The position numbers and the translations under genes are program-made. 64,000 nucleotides of DNA, from contig OX422183.1 in assembly GCA_949130485.1 (NCBI GenBank), forward strand, positions 14,715,312 to 14,779,311, read 5' to 3'. This document shows, piece after piece, positions 43,101 through 53,272 of the stretch (the first letter of the stretch is position 1; each line of letters starts with the position of its first letter). The DNA comes from Agelas oroides. Taxonomy: Eukaryota > Porifera > Demospongiae > Agelasida > Agelasidae. The notes under the pieces are model-generated. The model made no database searches, was not told the origin of the DNA, and saw only the letters and a list, made by a program, of their open reading frames with translations.

Positions 43101-45049
43101 ATGTTTTGTACCATCCTCAGAATACACAAAGCCAAACGGGATGACACTCCTGTTGTTGATGTTGACGGATCGTTCCTGTATAGGAAATATATGTCTCGAG
43201 TGAATGCCAGGGAGAAAGTAGCAGAGCCAGGTCCACCACCTCCCCCACTAACTGAATGGAAATTAGTTTCAGAGGACACATTCAAAGATGTTGCTCTCCA
43301 TATTCCTCTAGTCACTTCTGGTAAGCTCCTTTATTTTAACCTATGTGTGTTGTATCTTTTCACAAATGATGTAACTCCGATGTAGGCTTGGTGTATACTT
43401 ACCTTGCTGGGCATGTTGGGCACACTGGTGAACAAGGTGCTTTCAGAGCACTGACGCGTGGGTATACACACTGGGCTTCTGGGAGATTGCAGGAGATGGA
43501 AGTGAACACAACTCATCCGGCATACTGTCACGCGCGTTGCGTGATGAAACCGTCGATGAAGGCAGGCTTGTATCATGTGTAGTTGCTGCTTGGACGAGAA
43601 GAAGAGCTGGCCACTATTTGCTCTGCTACTTGTGAATGCTCTGCAGGGTAATTCATCTGTTTATTTTTTTGTTTTTACCTGGTGTGTGTGTGCATGTGCA
43701 TGCCTGCATGTGTGTGTGTGTGCACGTACGTGCCTGCATGTGTGTGTGTGCACGTGCGTGTCTGCTGTGTGTGTACGTATGTGCATGTGTGTGCATGTGT
43801 TCTGTGTGTAGTATTATTTACATTTCTGTTCCTTTTTTTTCTCCAACAGAGAGTCAGCAAGTTGCACTCGTGTCTGCTGTTCTTCATGCAGTGCCACTTG
43901 CCAGTGTTAATCCCACGTCATTCAATCTCAAGCCCAATATACATTCAGCAGGGGTTACTGATGGTGATGAAGTTCCTGTTACTTCGCTGCCATGTCTGTG
44001 GAAGGCTCCAAGGAAACGCAAACAGAGTACAATACCAATGTCTGAAGCTGTTTTTCAAAAACATGACTACACTAAACCTGTGAAGAGAAGCATTAAACCA
44101 GTTGAAGACTTTGACCCTCAACCACCTGAGTTTCGAGGAACAGCTAGCAGCCGTCTTCCAGATCTTTTACAGAAGGTGAAAGGAGAGCAACTTTGTGTGT
44201 CATTGTTACTGGATAGTAGTTGCTGCCATTGGGAAAATTCAACAATCCCGGCACAGACTTCTTCACCAAGTCTCCCTGATACTGCTTCTTTGCTTGATAC
44301 AGTTGCAGCATTCAAAAGCAGTTTGAAGATCAAGCTCGACACATTGAACAAAATATAAGAAAGCAACGTAATTCTGTACTTTGGCATTCTGTTCGCTGAT
44401 ATCGCATCACAGCTTCATTCTTTGGTTCCGTTCTTTCTCGCAGACCAAATACCCCTCCAGACAGTTTAGTGTTACACATTATTCAACCTAAATCATTTTC
44501 AACAAGAGCCACAGCCTATGGAATTGAAAAAGAGCAAATTGCAATAAGTGAGTACATTGCTTACAAGCGTAGTCGAGGCCATCCTGACATTTCAGTTAGT
44601 CCATCTGGATTTCTTGTGAGTACCACGCATCCATTTCTGGGAGCTTCTCCAGATGGTGCTGTGTTTGATCTATCTAACACATTGCAGCCTTTTGGCTTTT
44701 TAGAAGTGAAAGGCCCATATCAACCACAATGATTACTCCAACCGATGCATGTGCTATATCTGGTTTCTGCTGTACAGCTGATCCAATTACTGGACAGTTA
44801 AAGCTGAAGGAGAATCATGCTTATTTTTCCCAAGTTCAAGGTCAAATGGCTACTGGACAACGACCTTGGTGTGACTTCGTTATTTATACTAGCAAAGGAC
44901 TTAGTGTTCAGAGAATTGAGTACAAGTAAGTTTTGGGAAGATCTATTGCACAAACTTTCAAACTTTTATGACAATTGTGTCGCCCCAGAAGTTGTCAGTC
45001 CAGTACATTCCTTTGGTCTTCCCATGAGAAACCTGTCTAAGAAATAGTG
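43101..45049 (+). pseudogene. SWIM zinc finger + YqaJ-type exonuclease protein, decayed
   Basis: Exons show GT..AG borders: about 43121-43319 (VVDVDGSFLYRKYMSRVNAR, ending CTTCTG|GTAAGC), 43386-43648 (GHVGHTGEQGAFRALTRG..., then ATICSATCECSAG with a GTAATT donor), and from about 43850. The SWIM motif CxC...CxH spans the last junction. Downstream: SLPCLWKAPRKRKQSTIPMS, VEDFDPQPPEFRGTASSRLP. The PD-(D/E)xK nuclease part reads YRITASFFG, HPFLGASPDGAVFD (Asp) and FGFLEVKGPY (ExK), then HAYFSQVQGQMA and WCDFVIYTSKG, ending PVHSFGLPMRNLSKK*. Breaks: a missing base after the SWIM Cys, a TAG in exon 2, TGA near 44397, and frame changes near 44350, 44730 and 44925. It lies convergent with a transposase, as in ISL2EU elements. 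Confidence 0.75.
43680..43810. repeat. (GT)n-rich tract in the intron
   Basis: Interrupted TG/CATG/CACG repeats with larger repeated blocks (GCCTGCATGTGTGTGTG twice). Cys/Val-rich frames through it are artefacts. Confidence 0.8.
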
Positions 45050-45186
45050 TTGATATTGTATGTACATGTGCTAATAACTCTCTTGAACATGTGTATATAT
45101 GATTTGTGTTTTGTTAATAACATTTGAATACATTCAGATAAACATTGATGTGTAAATAAATTACTACATACCAACAACTTCAAGAA

Positions 45187-46321
45187 TTAAACTTTACGTG
45201 GAAGTATCAGAGTCTTCTCAGGATGAATCACAATCAGAGTGTTGTTCAAAGTACTGCTCAACATCACTTTCTTCACATTGTTGTGGAGTGCAGGGTGAAA
45301 ATTTGACAGAAATGCACAACACACAAACAATCTGATTTGTCTTGCCATAGAAATTGGAATTGTTTGTTTTAGTATGCTGAAGGTTTTCAACCATCCTATC
45401 GCTCACTCAACATGGATTCGAAGAGATGCAATTTTTCTTCCTTGCTCCACTTCTGCAGCTGGTAGCTGATGGCGTCTTTCAATGAATGGGGGAATATTGC
45501 CATCAATGTTTAGCTCTTTCAGCATGTCTTTTATTTATCAGCAAGGGTGTCCAGAATATACCACATGTACGAGTAAGTTCGATATCCGATATGCAGCCAA
45601 CATACACAGGTGATATATAACATATCGCTCCATTGGGAGTACAGGCAACCAAAACTTGGCAGTATTGTGGTGTTTGTACTGACTCCAAGTCGAAGATTGC
45701 ATGTGCAAATCTGATGGCGTCTCAATGAATATCTCACTGCCATCAATGATGGCGTAAGTATTAGGGAACTTTGCACGAAATGCAGTTGGTAGTGTTCCAG
45801 ACACTTGACATACAGTTGGAATCCAGCTGATTTCTTTCAAATGATACAAAAAGCATATCCATGTAGTTAGGTAGCGAGAAATTTGGGACTTAGATAATCC
45901 AAATCGAAAGGCCAAATCTGTTAGCTTCAAATTCAGTTTGAGTTTAACCAAAGTAAGGAACAGCTGATTTTGTGCATCAAGCTTCCTTGACCGATGTCTT
46001 GTTCGAACGCCATCGTTCGATCCCCAGTGGTTAAGGTGATCCACCACTGGCCCAAGGAATTCAAAGAAAGCAAGAAAAAAGACATCCAGTATAGAATCGA
46101 ACAAGTGTGTCGTGTTTTGTGTCATCTATTTGAAATAGTCTCTTCTTGGACTGTGATTTTAGCTGGGTATTCTCTGCCTCTAAAGTCTCAATGCGAGCTA
46201 ATAAAGCAGTATTCACTAATACCTCTGCCTCACTGGACTGAGAAGGAGCATCAACTACACTTGGAAGCTCATGGACTTGAAAATTAATTTCAAGCTGTTC
46301 TCCTATAGGTGCAACACTCAC
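45187..46321 (-). pseudogene. DDE_Tnp_4 (ISL2EU/Harbinger-like) transposase, decayed
   Basis: N-part: SVAPIGEQLEINF..., a coiled coil (LLARIETLEAENTQLKSQ), KRLFQIDDTKHDTLVRFYTG. After a frameshift near 46085: AFFEFLGPVVDHLNHWGSND, an HTH region (RKLDAQNQLFLTLVKLKLNL, DLAFRFGLSKSQISRYLTTW), and the catalytic core. Catalytic Asp 1 is in AIIDGSEIFIE and Asp 2 in YVGCISDIELTRTCG (reached by another frame change near 45650). The Glu in RIHVE is followed at once by TGA, then AIGWLKTFSILKQTIPI. The TGA is a CGA (Arg) decay. No N-terminal THAP finger was seen. It is convergent with the YqaJ gene, about 140 bp apart. Confidence 0.75.
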
Positions 46322-46928
46322 TTAATTGGCAAGGCGTGCTTGGTCCTGATGATGCAGTTGATGGGACAGGTGTAGAAGCCGAGCGGTGAGTATTACGTAC
46401 TATGCACTAGCTCTACATGTAGGCTGTGTAAATTTTTTCTAAAAATTTTGCAGAATTCATCAATGACCTTTCGGAATTCATCAATGACCTTTCGTCCTAC
46501 AGGCCTATCACGTGATCCGCATGGGCTTCGGTGAAAAGACAGCCTCCCTTTAAAATTTACGGTATATGGCCGCAAGCAAGCAAACACGCACGTATACACA
46601 CACACTTCCGCAATGCAGTCACACTAGTGTGGGGCTCGCTCAGGCTCGTCCCAATTATATCGAGCCTTCGTTTTACGATAACAATCAGAAACGCAAGCAT
46701 GCAATGTTTGTCACCCTCTTCCAACATAACAGAGGTTGAATCCATGCACCCTGCATGCCATGCCATTGGATGGATTTGTGCAGTGTATAAAAGATCAACA
46801 AGCTCTCACCTCACCTATGTTCCTATTACCGGTATTATACATGTTACAAACTCAAAGGTCAAACCAAGTAACCACGTAAATACTCACATGCATGCACCCT
46901 AGATAGCTAATTGTCATCATGCATGCAT
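46322..46928. other. spacer with a 21-bp duplication
   Basis: GAATTCATCAATGACCTTTCG occurs twice in tandem (46454-46495). A GGCTCGCTCAGGCTCGTCCC box near 46632 belongs to the 24-26-kb repeat family. The right end of the transposase/YqaJ element should lie here, but I could not place matching inverted ends. Confidence 0.5.
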
Positions 46929-47996
46929 CTACTTTGCCAGCTTCCTTGCAATCACCTCCCCACCATATGGCACCCAGTTGCTGTCATTTGTGTTCCTGTC
47001 CCATTGAGGGAAATTAGACGGGTCAGAAGGAACTGGTGTGGGGATTTTCCCCTCTTTAGCAGGTGTCCAAGCTCCACTGATGTATTCAGTATACCCTTCC
47101 CAACCCCATTTCAGCACCTTGATTGGAACCCATATAGCTGCTGGGAGATTGGGCTTAAACATTGCGTACATCAAGTAGGTTTCAGGTACAACTTCAGGTG
47201 TGCCATCTCCAATATACATGGCTTTCAAATCGGTAATTTCCAAACCCTGTCCTGGACCATCATGAGGTTCGTAAGTTGCATTGCCACCAGTATTACCAAT
47301 TGGCACAGTGTAATGCTGATACAACACCGTATTTGTTAGACCCACATCAAGCACAAATATTCCATTTGTGGCCCGTTTCCAGTATTGCCCATCACTGTAC
47401 TGTGCTTCACGTTCATTGCAGGCCAGCTGAATCCCAGCCAGCATTCCTGTAGAACTTTGGTTACCTGCAACAACGAAATTCATATACAGCCCATCCTTGT
47501 TGAAATTTGACTTGTCAGCAAGTCGAATCATTGGTCCTTCGTTCTTGTAGGAGCCCACGGCCACGACTCCATCGCCACTCCAATTGACATCCCTAACGAG
47601 AGGTGCAGTCACAACAAATGTGTTGGTGACAACTTCTGTACCGACGCTTGTGGTAATCGTAGCAGTGACGTTGTATGTGCCCGATCGCCACCAAGCAAAC
47701 GTGATGGGGTTTTTCGTTAGGTCTTCATTCGTCAGCAACGTCACTGTACCACTAGCAGTGGTGATCACATAGTTAGCGACCGTATTCTCCTGGCCTGCGA
47801 TAGTCCACTGCACTGACTGGATGGGCTGTGTACTGGTCGCTGTAAGCGTTTGCAGCGCACCAATTACAGTCGTTAACTGTTGGTTTACTTCTTCAACTAA
47901 ACACTCCGTCCCTACATTCACTTCCACAGACACGTTTTTGGATGCTGGACGGCCCTCTGGCCGACTGTCAGACTGACCCTTGGGAACCTGATTCAT
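46929..47996 (-). CDS. intact single-exon 355-aa protein, bacterial style
   Basis: The ATG at 47996 opens 355 codons with no stop or intron. Residues about 1-60 are polar (MNQVPKGQSDSRPEG...). About 60-135 form a β-sandwich-like repeat region (VQWTIAGQENTVANYVITTA; ITFAWWRSGTYNVTATITTS; VTNTFVVTAP) resembling PKD/Ig-like domains of bacterial surface proteins. The C-terminal 200 residues are rich in Gly, Asn, Trp and Tyr (GMLAGIQLACNEREAQYSDG; YLMYAMFKPNLPAAIWVPIK; VLKWGWEGYTEYISGAWTPA). No signal peptide or membrane segment was seen. From memory the AIWV..KVL.WGW pattern occurs in uncharacterised bacterial proteins; this needs a search. GC appears slightly higher than the flanks. Gene transfer is one explanation; a bacterial contig join is another, although foldback elements follow immediately. 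Confidence 0.7.
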   Translation of the reverse strand: MNQVPKGQSDSRPEGRPASKNVSVEVNVGTECLVEEVNQQLTTVIGALQTLTATSTQPIQSVQWTIAGQENTVANYVITTASGTVTLLTNEDLTKNPITFAWWRSGTYNVTATITTSVGTEVVTNTFVVTAPLVRDVNWSGDGVVAVGSYKNEGPMIRLADKSNFNKDGLYMNFVVAGNQSSTGMLAGIQLACNEREAQYSDGQYWKRATNGIFVLDVGLTNTVLYQHYTVPIGNTGGNATYEPHDGPGQGLEITDLKAMYIGDGTPEVVPETYLMYAMFKPNLPAAIWVPIKVLKWGWEGYTEYISGAWTPAKEGKIPTPVPSDPSNFPQWDRNTNDSNWVPYGGEVIARKLAK

Positions 47997-48163
47997 AGTT
48001 GAATGATTTCTCGTTGTATCGCACGAACCTCTCGAATCGCGGAACTAACCCTCCCTGACTTGCTGTCTTTTCACCCCAATCCCATGTGGTACCGCCCTAA
48101 TTGGTCATATGACTTCCGGTACAACTTGCACCGCCTACGATCGAGTACAGTGAGAAAAAATGC

Positions 48164-48810
48164 TAGCCTCGTTCCCAGGCTCTCCCTGCGCGCGAACGAA
48201 AAATCGAAAGGAAAGGGGAGAGCCTGGTAAAATTTATCACGTGAGAAACGTCATAGGTACGCTTACGGTAGAGAGAACTTAATTACATGTGGGCGAACGA
48301 ATGAACTCGCCCACGCTGTACGGACAGAATACATTCGTTCAGTTGCGATAGCTTTATGGCCGACAGAATGGGACTAGACGGCACTATGCTACATTACCTG
48401 GCAGTACGGAAAGCTATGGTGAGCGTACACAGACCCGTACATTCGAAAATTATGCTAACCTACTCGCTTACCTGGCAAACTGACCGCTGTACACCCCGGA
48501 GAATGGCTTTCAAGGCACTATTAAACGCCAAGGCGGCCCTTTCCTAGGCTTTGCTCAAGTTTTCTCTTCGCTTATTGTTCGAAAAAACTGCCAGAACGGG
48601 CTCCTACTAAAAAAACAGCTACGTGTACTGTCGATTATCGATCAACTACGTGCGTGGGCACATCGACGATCCGCCTACACTCAATTAAGTCCTCTCTACC
48701 CTTCTCTCTACCCCTATACGTCACTCACGTGATAAATTATTCCAGGCCCTCTACCGCTTTTCCGTACTGCAAGCGACGGAAAGCTGGGCGAGGCCTGGGA
48801 ACGAGGCTAA
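48164..48810. mobile_element. 647-bp foldback element with perfect 9-bp target duplication
   Basis: The ends TAGCCTCGTTCCCAGGCTCT and GGCCTGGGAACGAGGCTA are inverted. Similarity of the two arms extends about 110 bp inward, including ATTTATCACGTGA / TCACGTGATAAAT. AAAAAATGC flanks both sides (48155-48163, 48811-48819). The interior has short frames only. Confidence 0.9.
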
Positions 48811-48953
48811 AAAAATGCCACTACGTACAGAGAAGCAGGCGCGCGCCGCCGTGTATATTTTAACCCACAACACGCGAGTTGGAACTACAATATACGAAAG
48901 TACTGTCGTCCACAAGTGCATGCTAGTAAATCAGTTGTCTTTGGTCTTTCACA

Positions 48954-49055
48954 ATGGAGAAGGTTGAAGTAGCCACAGCAGCCAAAGGCAGTGTTGAATT
49001 ACTAAACTTGTCAGCAAAAACTCAAGACGAAAAGATTTTTATACTTGAGTACTGA
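48954..49055 (+). CDS. small ORF, 33 codons
   Basis: ACAATGG is a favourable start context. It encodes a charged 33-residue peptide beginning MEKVEVATAAKGSVELLNLS and ending in ILEY. AAG|GTTAGT follows the stop at about 49069, so it may lie in a first exon. It is too short to judge without transcripts. Confidence 0.25.
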   Translation: MEKVEVATAAKGSVELLNLSAKTQDEKIFILEY

Positions 49056-49779
49056 AACACAATATAAGGTTAGTAGAGCTCATTTTCAGATGCAATAATC
49101 TCAGAGAGGCACACAGCAAGAGGTATACACAGAAATATAATCCAAAGGAGCAACTCAGGTATGCCTGCAAGGACCAATGTCTGTTTATCTGTGGGTAAAA
49201 GCATATATAAATCTTGTACAACATTATCATCACAGTTGGGCACATTCCTGTGGAATTTGACTGTGGGTTATATCAGAAGATTTTAAGTTCATTAATATCG
49301 TCCTACTCAAAAGTGACACACGTACACTATGGTCGACACGTTACTGATTGCTCCTGGCTGTCCTCAGCATCTTTAAATATCTGTACCCTTGTAAACGGTT
49401 ATGATGCTTAATGTCTGGCCCATCATTCAACAGCTCTCTCAACTGAGGCAGTGAAAAGTCAGACAATGAACTGGTCTAGTGCACATGTAACTTTTGGGTA
49501 TGAGAACTACTTAAAATCTCTGTGTTAACTAGGAACAAGATCTCAAATTTTTAGTACTATACTAATCAAATTGTAGTCCATGTTGGTGACATTATTGGTA
49601 CTTAATCAAGGAAAAATTGTTGTCCACGAACTTGAACCTGCCCATGGTGAACAGACCGCATGTGAGGGTCTGGTTGACAAGACTAATTACCATCAAGAGT
49701 TTATAACAGTAAGAGTGTGCAACTCCCGTATGGTTTCTGCAGTGAATATGCTTAGCTGTGAAACACAGCACCAAAGAGG

Positions 49780-49937
49780 TAGCCTCGTTCCCAGGCCTTC
49801 CCCGGCTCCAGTTTTTGATCGCTTGCAGTATGTTTTTGCATACTGCAAGCGATCAAAAACTGGAGCCGGGGAAGGCCTGGGCTGCATACTGCAAGCGATC
49901 AAAAACTGGAGCCGGGGAAGGCCTGGGAACGAGGCTA
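49780..49937. mobile_element. 158-bp foldback element with perfect 9-bp target duplication
   Basis: TAGCCTCGTTCCCAGGCCTT and GGCCTGGGAACGAGGCTA are the ends. CCAAAGAGG flanks both sides (49771-49779, 49938-49946). The interior is an almost perfect palindrome around CTCCAGTTTTTGATCGCTTG, with one arm partly triplicated. Confidence 0.9.
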
Positions 49938-50321
49938 CCAAAGAGGTGGGCTTTCACATAGCTAATGTACACTAGCACCTAGAATGGCTTCATGTTTAAG
50001 TACCTGATAAGCATTTCACTGCTGTTGTCTACGTCATCCTATCCAGATGGCGGGTGTAGAAACCATATGGGAGTTGCACACTCTTACTGTTATGAACTCT
50101 TGTTACCATAAAGCAGATTGGGATTGCTCTGAACTTTTCCACACTTGATAGATTCAAAGTCTGAAATGTGAACGAGACCATACAACTTCTTGTACAACAA
50201 TTTTTGACCTACATATAAAGATAATGGTCACCTTTGGGCTCTTCGCATAAATAGGCATGCACTCCCTTATATACACCTATCTATATATACAGATATGTAA
50301 TAGATAATGCATGGTAGCCTG

Positions 50322-50430
50322 TAGTCTCATCCCCAGACCCCTCCCTCTCACGAGGAGAAACGGTCTGGTGAACCAAGTCGAATTTCTTGGGCTAGTGCAC
50401 ATTTTTGCGACAGTGTCACCTAGCAACATT
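50322..50430. mobile_element. left end of a foldback element, truncated
   Basis: TAGTCTCATCCCCAGACCCC and the following GAGAAACGGTCTGGTGAACC match 56877-56985 closely. No right end was found. Confidence 0.65.
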
Positions 50431-50699
50431 GAAAACACTTCCTGTGGTACATCATTTTACAACTTCCTCTGTTACTATAGAAACAAGGATGAAGTGGAGA
50501 ATATGTGTATGTAGATATACACACGTCACTGCAAGAACTACTCAATTAAATAACCTCTTGAGTGGTTATTCTACTTTCAGTGTATTGACCCACCATCTAC
50601 ATAAGTCTACTTCATGTTGTCATGATGGTGGAAGGTTTTACACCAATGCTTTATCCACTTTTCGCTTTGTATACACTTGCATAAACTTCCCCGTTCTTG

Positions 50700-51180
50700 T
50701 AGCATATTCACGTATGTGCTTTGTATTTGCCTGTCCATAGCTGGCTGTCATGAGGGATATAAGTATTGTACACTCGAACAAAAATGCTTTAACCACTGTC
50801 TTTGCCATCTGGAACTTGGAGTATTGCAACAATTGAAGTTGCTCTAAGGCTTGTACATAGGCTAACAATAGTTAATGATTGCCTCTTACAATTCACATGA
50901 CAAGGAAAAGGAACAATGCCTTTTGCTTTGTATTGTGCTTACCTTGGTGTAAGTAAACTTTCCAGCTACCATTGTAGCAAATTCATTTGTTGTACTCCAT
51001 GCATGGGCTTTGTATTTGTCCACAGTTGGCGGTCACGAGGATGCCTTTGCCAGCTGGAACTTAGAGTATTACAACAATTGAAGTTGCTATAAGGAATGGG
51101 AAATTTAATACTGTAGGTCACAGATAGTTTATGAGTCTTGCAGTTCATATGCATGACAAGGAAAAGGAACAATGTCTTCA
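50700..51180. repeat. two diverged tandem segments (~240-257 bp period)
   Basis: GCTTTGTATTTG, CTGGAACTT.GAGTATT.CAAC and AAGGAAAAGGAACAATG boxes appear in the same order at 50718-50925 and 51008-51180. Confidence 0.65.
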
Positions 51181-51199
51181 GCTGCATTTCTTGATGGGC

Positions 51200-52409
51200 A
51201 TGCACACTTAGTGATCAGTATTTCAAGAGTCAGCAGCATTATTTGAAACCTGGTTACATCATTCAGCTAATTGCATTCCAGTGGGACACAGCTTGTATAC
51301 CAGACCCTTCCCTCTTAGTGAAGTGAGTCTGGCTTGTGAGACTACATAGCCCCGGCTCCAGCCCAGTAGAGGGATATGAGCACAACACTACTTCGGAACT
51401 GATAGCCGTGTTGTAGTGAACACTTGGAATAATAAAATCCTGTTCACATGCCCAACCCTATACGCTAACTGTAATCGGAATTTCTGGCACCATGTATTCC
51501 AACTGATCTGTTTTAGTTAAGTCTACTGACCTTTTATACTGGGGAGTTCCAGGCCTGCCTGCCAACTCTAACAGTTTTACCATGAGTATCACAATTTCAG
51601 AGCAAGTCTCAAAGATAATCTCACAGGCAGTCCATTTCGCTATGTGAATATCTACAGATGCCGGTCTAATGGTGCAAGTGACACTGATTTCTTATCCCCA
51701 GGGAAGAATGCGGTGTGATGTTGGGAACAGTCATCGAATTTTGCTTACCGCAGAAGAGGGTGGCATATTCATGAGACTAAACCGCATACACACAAATTGT
51801 GTGAGCGAAGGTTGGTGACACCAGGCTAGTATTGAGGCGGTTTCTGACTCGTAAATCACCCATCTTCATACGATAGGTGTGGCTTACGAGCGATTCCATT
51901 GGGGCCACACCCACCTGTAACCCCAGTCTCAAGGTTTTTGGACTTGATAAATTGGCAGGCCTGGAATTCAGGCCATGCAGCAAAGAGGGTCAACACACAC
52001 CAGGATGAGGTTATCATTCTTGCCCTCGCTAAATCATGGTAAATAAACAGCTACTAGGTCAACATATTGGACTATTAAGGTACCCCATATGGATGACAGA
52101 ACTATTTGCCTACCCTGAGACAAAAAGTTTGGCTTGGCACAGAAAATTTACAGGAGGATACGGAGATATCCTACTGTTTCAACACCCAACACTGCGGAAA
52201 AAATCATCCATAGGGGGGTACCCTTATTAGCCCATTTCTAGGTAGGCTCCTGCCCAGACCCCTTCTTGATTTTTCCGAACGGGGTCTGGGCACGAGACTA
52301 ACACAATTATACAGCAAAGCATCAGTACACAAGCAATGCCATACCTGGTTTATCCTCTGCTCTGGAACGGGTGAATCAGCAGAGGACATGTAAGCCGCAC
52401 AGCAAAGGG
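51200..52409. other. spacer with foldback fragments
   Basis: A degenerate TAGTCTC-family hairpin sits at about 51297-51343 and another at 52244-52301 (TAGGCTCCTGCCCAGAC / GTCTGGGCACGAGACTA). No gene was recognised. Confidence 0.45.
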
Positions 52410-52574
52410 TTAAAATACTTGGAGGCGCGCGCCTGCTTCCCGTTTCCCCTCCAGAAGAACGTGCGAGCTTTGACCACGCCTCTTTATCGTCGCCGGGATA
52501 ACAGAAGACGAAAGATGTCCCGTGGGAGAGGGTAGGACGTCGTCTGCCGGTTTGAAATAGCAATACAGTGCCAT
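52410..52574 (-). CDS. 54-codon ORF resembling the N-terminus of ZNF862-like hAT proteins
   Basis: MALYCYFKPADDVLPSPTGH followed by LSSSVIPATIK recalls the YF....LP.P.G.LS..VP...I start of this transposase/host family. The match ends where ANKEV would be expected, after which the sequence is basic and unrelated. The remaining transposase is not adjacent. It may be a remnant or an unrelated short first exon in a CpG-rich patch. Confidence 0.3.
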   Translation of the reverse strand: MALYCYFKPADDVLPSPTGHLSSSVIPATIKRRGQSSHVLLEGKREAGARLQVF

Positions 52575-52606
52575 CGTCAGATCGAGTGAGACTAGCGCAC
52601 AAAACG

Positions 52607-52757
52607 CAAGTGTGAAAATTTCCACGAGTTCGAAAGTTTCACGCAAAAGTTCACGTGTTCAAATTTTCGCGGTTCTTATTTCGTGGTGCTTATTTGGTCG
52701 TGGGTAGCGAAAATCATGAAAATTTGAACCTCGCGAAAATTTCCCACTACACGGTAT
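52607..52757. mobile_element. MITE with CGAAAATTT-rich ends
   Basis: The segment runs from GTGAAAATTTCCACGAGTTC to GAAAATTTCCCACTACACGG. AAATTTTCGCGG and CGCGAAAATTT motifs recur inside. A related end lies at 58205-58253 (CGAAAATAACCCGCTATACG). Confidence 0.5.
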
Positions 52758-53272
52758 CATAACTCTACTTGATCAAAAGCACCTAACACAGAATTACCAA
52801 TGAATACGTATTACCCACAGGTAAATCTTTTTTGTATGCATGAACAATCAACGAACCACATCTCCCTAAAAAAATGTTATGTAAAGTCACCCACTGCGGC
52901 AGGACGCATTTCAGCCAATGCAAGGCCATACATAGGGGTCCCGACAAGAACGAACGAAATTGACTCAAGTATGCTGAAATCCAAGAACCAAGTGACCTTG
53001 TTTGTAAACTACAGTTACAATAGTTTCTATGACTTTCGTTCTTCCGAAAATAAATAAAGCGAACAGAGGGTTATGTGCCAAAATATGGGATTTTTGCTTT
53101 TATATGGGGGATTATATATCAGCATACCTTTAACAGATATCCACGCGAGTGGTCCAGCTATTTTAATACTCTACCAATGGTAAATAATCAATTGCACTGG
53201 TGCTTGCTAAATTTACTTGTCAAGTCACTTCAAACTATCAATTATTCTTCTATGGGAGAAATGTATTGCAAC

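Noticed and set aside
43575..43887. Cys/Val/His-rich frames near 43.7 kb
   Set aside because: Translation of a (GT)n-rich intron between two better-supported exons.
42700..46500. Exact inverted ends of the YqaJ/transposase element
   Set aside because: I could not find convincing matching termini by eye, so no element boundaries are claimed.
46557..46902. Coding region between the transposase and the 355-aa gene
   Set aside because: Overlapping frames on both strands, no motif, and part lies in a dispersed repeat box.
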